Part shown: positions 5,325 through 7,060 of the stretch, piece by piece | Layout of the letters: each line of letters starts with the position of its first letter | Numbering within the stretch: the first letter of the stretch is position 1 | Assembly: GCA_034678805.1 (NCBI GenBank) | Contig: JAXDBN010000003.1 | Location: 1-7,060 of the forward strand | Origin: PHAA01 sp034678805 | Lineage (GTDB): Bacteria; Bacillota; Syntrophomonadia; Syntrophomonadales; Syntrophomonadaceae | Length of the DNA: 7,060 nucleotides | Reading direction: 5' to 3' | Notes under the pieces: generated by a model | Told to the model about the DNA's origin: nothing | Databases searched by the model: none | Seen by the model: only the letters and a program-made list of their open reading frames with translations | Translations under genes and position numbers: made by a program

Positions 5325-6620
5325 ATGAAAATACCGGTTATATCGCGATTGCTGAAGCCCCGGGCCAGTCCTAAAAACAGCTCGTACGGCAGCGCCTACA
5401 GCTTTTTCTTCGGCAGTACCTCAAGCGGTAAAGCAGTCAATGAAAGAACTGCTATGCAGACCACCGCTGTGTATGCCTGCGTCAGAATACTGGCCGAGAC
5501 TATTGCCAGTCTGCCTCTTCACACATATAAGTACACTGCAGGAGGCAAAGAGAAGGCCGTAAATCACCAATTATATTACTTGCTCCATGACGAGCCGAAT
5601 CCGGAGATGACTTCATTTGTGTTCAGAGAGACACTGATGAGTCGTCTTTTATTATGGGGAAATGCCTATGCCCAGATTATCCGGGACGGTAGGGGCAAAG
5701 TACTAGCTCTTTATCCGCTGCTGCCCGATCGTATGACGGTGGAGCGGACAACCGACGCGCAACTCTATTACGAGTACCGAAAGGATACCGGATATGTAAT
5801 CTTACGGCCGGAAGATGTCCTACACATACCGGGCTTGGGTTTTGACGGTTTGATTGGTTATTCGCCCATCGCGATGTCCAAGAACGCTATTGGTATGGCT
5901 ATTGCCACCGAAGAATACGGGGCCAAGTTTTTCGCCAATGGGGCCAATCCGGGCGGTGTCCTGGAACATCCCGGCGTAGTAAAAGATCCGGCCAGGATCA
6001 GAGAAAGCTGGAACGCGGTCTATCAGGGCAGTGGAAATGCCCACCGGGTGGCAGTGCTTGAAGAAGGCATGAAGTTTCAGCCCATCGGCATACCGCCGGA
6101 GCAGGCCCAGTTTTTAGAGACAAGAAAATTCCAAATCAATGAGATAGCCAGGATTTTCAGGATACCACCGCACATGATCGGCGATCTTGAAAAGTCCAGT
6201 TTCTCTAATATAGAGCAGCAGAGTCTTGAGTTTGTGAAATACACCCTGGATCCCTGGGTGGTGCGCTGGGAACAGGCTATGCAGAGAGCGCTCTTATCCC
6301 CAGGTGAAAAGAAAGATTACTTCATCAAATTCAATGTGGACGGACTCTTGCGGGGCGATTACCAAAGCAGGATGAACGGTTATGCAGTAGGCAGGCAAAA
6401 CGGCTGGATGTCCTCCAATGACATCCGGGAGTTAGAAAACTTAAACCGGATTCCCGAGGAACTGGGCGGCGATCTGTATCTCATTAACGGCAATATGACC
6501 AAGCTGGTGGATGCCGGGATATTTGCCAGTAAGAACAATAATGAAACGGGGGTGGGGAACTTTGAAGAGAAAGTTTTGGAACTGGGTCAGGAACGAGGGA
6601 AGCCGAACCCTCTACCTTGA
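5325..6620 (+). CDS. HK97-family phage portal protein
   Basis: Portal subunits form the dodecameric ring at one vertex of the prohead; the ring is the DNA channel, the terminase docking site and the later head-tail joint. Family landmarks in the 431 residues include AVYACVRILAETIASLPLH (residues 48-66), LLLWGNAYAQIIRDGRGKV (108-126), LYPLLPDRM (129-137), VLHIPGLGFDGLIGYSP (165-181), IARIFRIPPHMIGDLE (274-289), FSNIEQQSLEFVKYTLDPW (293-311) and GYAVGRQNGWMSSNDIRELE (352-371). The start ATG has AGGAGG (5311-5316) 8 bases upstream. The body ends normally near GNMTKLVDAGIF (389-400). The last ~20 residues are read from DNA that also encodes the protease N-terminus in another frame, so this tail is overprinted and probably not functionally constrained as portal. 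Base composition returns to the terminase level after the AT-rich insertion. Confidence 0.96.
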   Translation: MKIPVISRLLKPRASPKNSSYGSAYSFFFGSTSSGKAVNERTAMQTTAVYACVRILAETIASLPLHTYKYTAGGKEKAVNHQLYYLLHDEPNPEMTSFVFRETLMSRLLLWGNAYAQIIRDGRGKVLALYPLLPDRMTVERTTDAQLYYEYRKDTGYVILRPEDVLHIPGLGFDGLIGYSPIAMSKNAIGMAIATEEYGAKFFANGANPGGVLEHPGVVKDPARIRESWNAVYQGSGNAHRVAVLEEGMKFQPIGIPPEQAQFLETRKFQINEIARIFRIPPHMIGDLEKSSFSNIEQQSLEFVKYTLDPWVVRWEQAMQRALLSPGEKKDYFIKFNVDGLLRGDYQSRMNGYAVGRQNGWMSSNDIRELENLNRIPEELGGDLYLINGNMTKLVDAGIFASKNNNETGVGNFEEKVLELGQERGKPNPLP

Positions 6621-7060
6621 CGGAGCCATTGCCGAGGAGACCTGGTTCGGCGATGAGATAACTCCCAAGCAATTTAAAAACGAGCTATTTAGCGAAAACG
6701 GCGACATCACCATTTGGATCAACTCTCCAGGTGGTGATGTTTTTGCTGCCAGTCAAATCTACAACATGCTGATGGATTACCCAGGCCAGGTCACCGTAAA
6801 AATCGACGGCATCGCGGCCAGTGCCGCCTCGGTAATTGCCATGGCGGGCGGGGAAGTGTTCATGTCACCGGTATCCATGATGATGATCCACAATCCCATG
6901 ACCATAGCTTTCGGTGACAGTGGGGAGATGGAAAAGGCCATTGCCATGTTAGGTGAAGTGAAGGAAAGCATCATCAACGCCTACGAACTGAAAACCGGTC
7001 TTTCCCGAGCCAAACTGTCGCATCTGATGGATGCGGAGAGCTGGTTCAATGCTAAAAAGG
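6562..7060 (+). CDS. ClpP-like prohead (head maturation) protease, N-terminal part
   Basis: This is a serine peptidase of the ClpP/S14 fold that trims the capsid scaffold domain during HK97-type head assembly; the capsid gene should follow outside the window. The 166 residues present include INSPGGDVFAASQIYNML (53-70), GIAASAASVIAMAG (83-96, with S87 in the position of the ClpP nucleophile), MIHNPM (108-113, H110) and MDAESWF (156-162, D157), so all three catalytic residues are in view. The frame stays open at the right edge. The TTG at 6562 is chosen as start: it gives the family-like MKRKFWNW and has GGTGG (6551-6555) six bases upstream. An in-frame ATG at 6541 lacks a ribosome binding site and would add seven residues. 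Either start overlaps the portal gene, by 59 or 80 bases, in the +1 frame. Confidence 0.93.
   Translation, partial: MKRKFWNWVRNEGSRTLYLDGAIAEETWFGDEITPKQFKNELFSENGDITIWINSPGGDVFAASQIYNMLMDYPGQVTVKIDGIAASAASVIAMAGGEVFMSPVSMMMIHNPMTIAFGDSGEMEKAIAMLGEVKESIINAYELKTGLSRAKLSHLMDAESWFNAKK

Larger units (their letters stand above)
1..7060 (+). mobile_element. Interior segment of an HK97-type prophage or phage
   Basis: The window holds a continuous run of phage late-early boundary and head genes on the + strand: methyltransferase, small phage orphan proteins, large terminase, HK97-type portal and ClpP-like prohead protease. The capsid gene would be expected just past the right edge. No integrase, repressor, att site or tail gene lies inside, so the ends of the element are not visible and it could be an integrated prophage or a free phage genome. 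The only interruption of the phage order is the AT-rich insertion between terminase and portal. Host assignment to Firmicutes/Clostridia is inferred from the protein families and GGAGG-type ribosome binding sites. Confidence 0.9.

Noticed and set aside
5300..5374. 24-codon frame from ATGCCC in the portal leader
   Set aside because: No ribosome binding site precedes this ATG; the AGGAGG is downstream of it and serves the portal start, and the peptide has no recognisable pattern.

Overview
The window is an interior slice of a prophage (or tailed phage) of HK97 type, most likely from a Clostridia-class Firmicute. The evidence is the gene order and protein families: DNA methyltransferase, 'virulence-related' phage protein, DUF4314 protein, DUF5049-like protein, large terminase, HK97-family portal and ClpP-type head maturation protease. 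Strong GGAGG ribosome binding sites fit Firmicutes, as does the match of these proteins to the set I remember from Firmicute prophages. The species cannot be named from sequence alone. No integrase, att site, tRNA, rRNA or CRISPR array is visible. The first and last genes run off the window.

Left part (1-1726): the C-terminal 161 residues of a beta-group DNA methyltransferase are followed by three small forward genes of the pre-packaging module. The second and third are joined by an ATGA overlap. Three GGTGTA half-sites sit around the methyltransferase stop codon. There is no recognisable small terminase or HNH endonuclease gene ahead of the large terminase, although families like this often have both.

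Packaging and head part (1781-3412 and 5325-7060): the large terminase has intact ATPase and nuclease motifs and a normal C-terminus. The portal and protease follow, with an unusual 59-base overlap between them. The terminase and the portal are each preceded by the same kind of leader: hairpin, pyrimidine tract, TGCCC, TTTA, GGAGG, then 8 bases. If the leader is read the same way at both genes, the terminase could start at an ATA codon at 1811 rather than the TTG at 1781.

Inserted part (about 3413-5265): terminase and portal, normally adjacent, are separated by about 1.85 kb of clearly AT-richer DNA. It carries a putative zinc metallopeptidase (HELGH) on +, a conserved small zinc-ribbon protein on -, and an N-formylglutamate amidohydrolase family protein on +. 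None is a structural phage protein. Composition, mixed orientation and position all look like a 'moron' cargo cassette expressed from the prophage. This is the best candidate for an undescribed system here (host fitness, defence or metabolic function), but its function cannot be read from the sequence.
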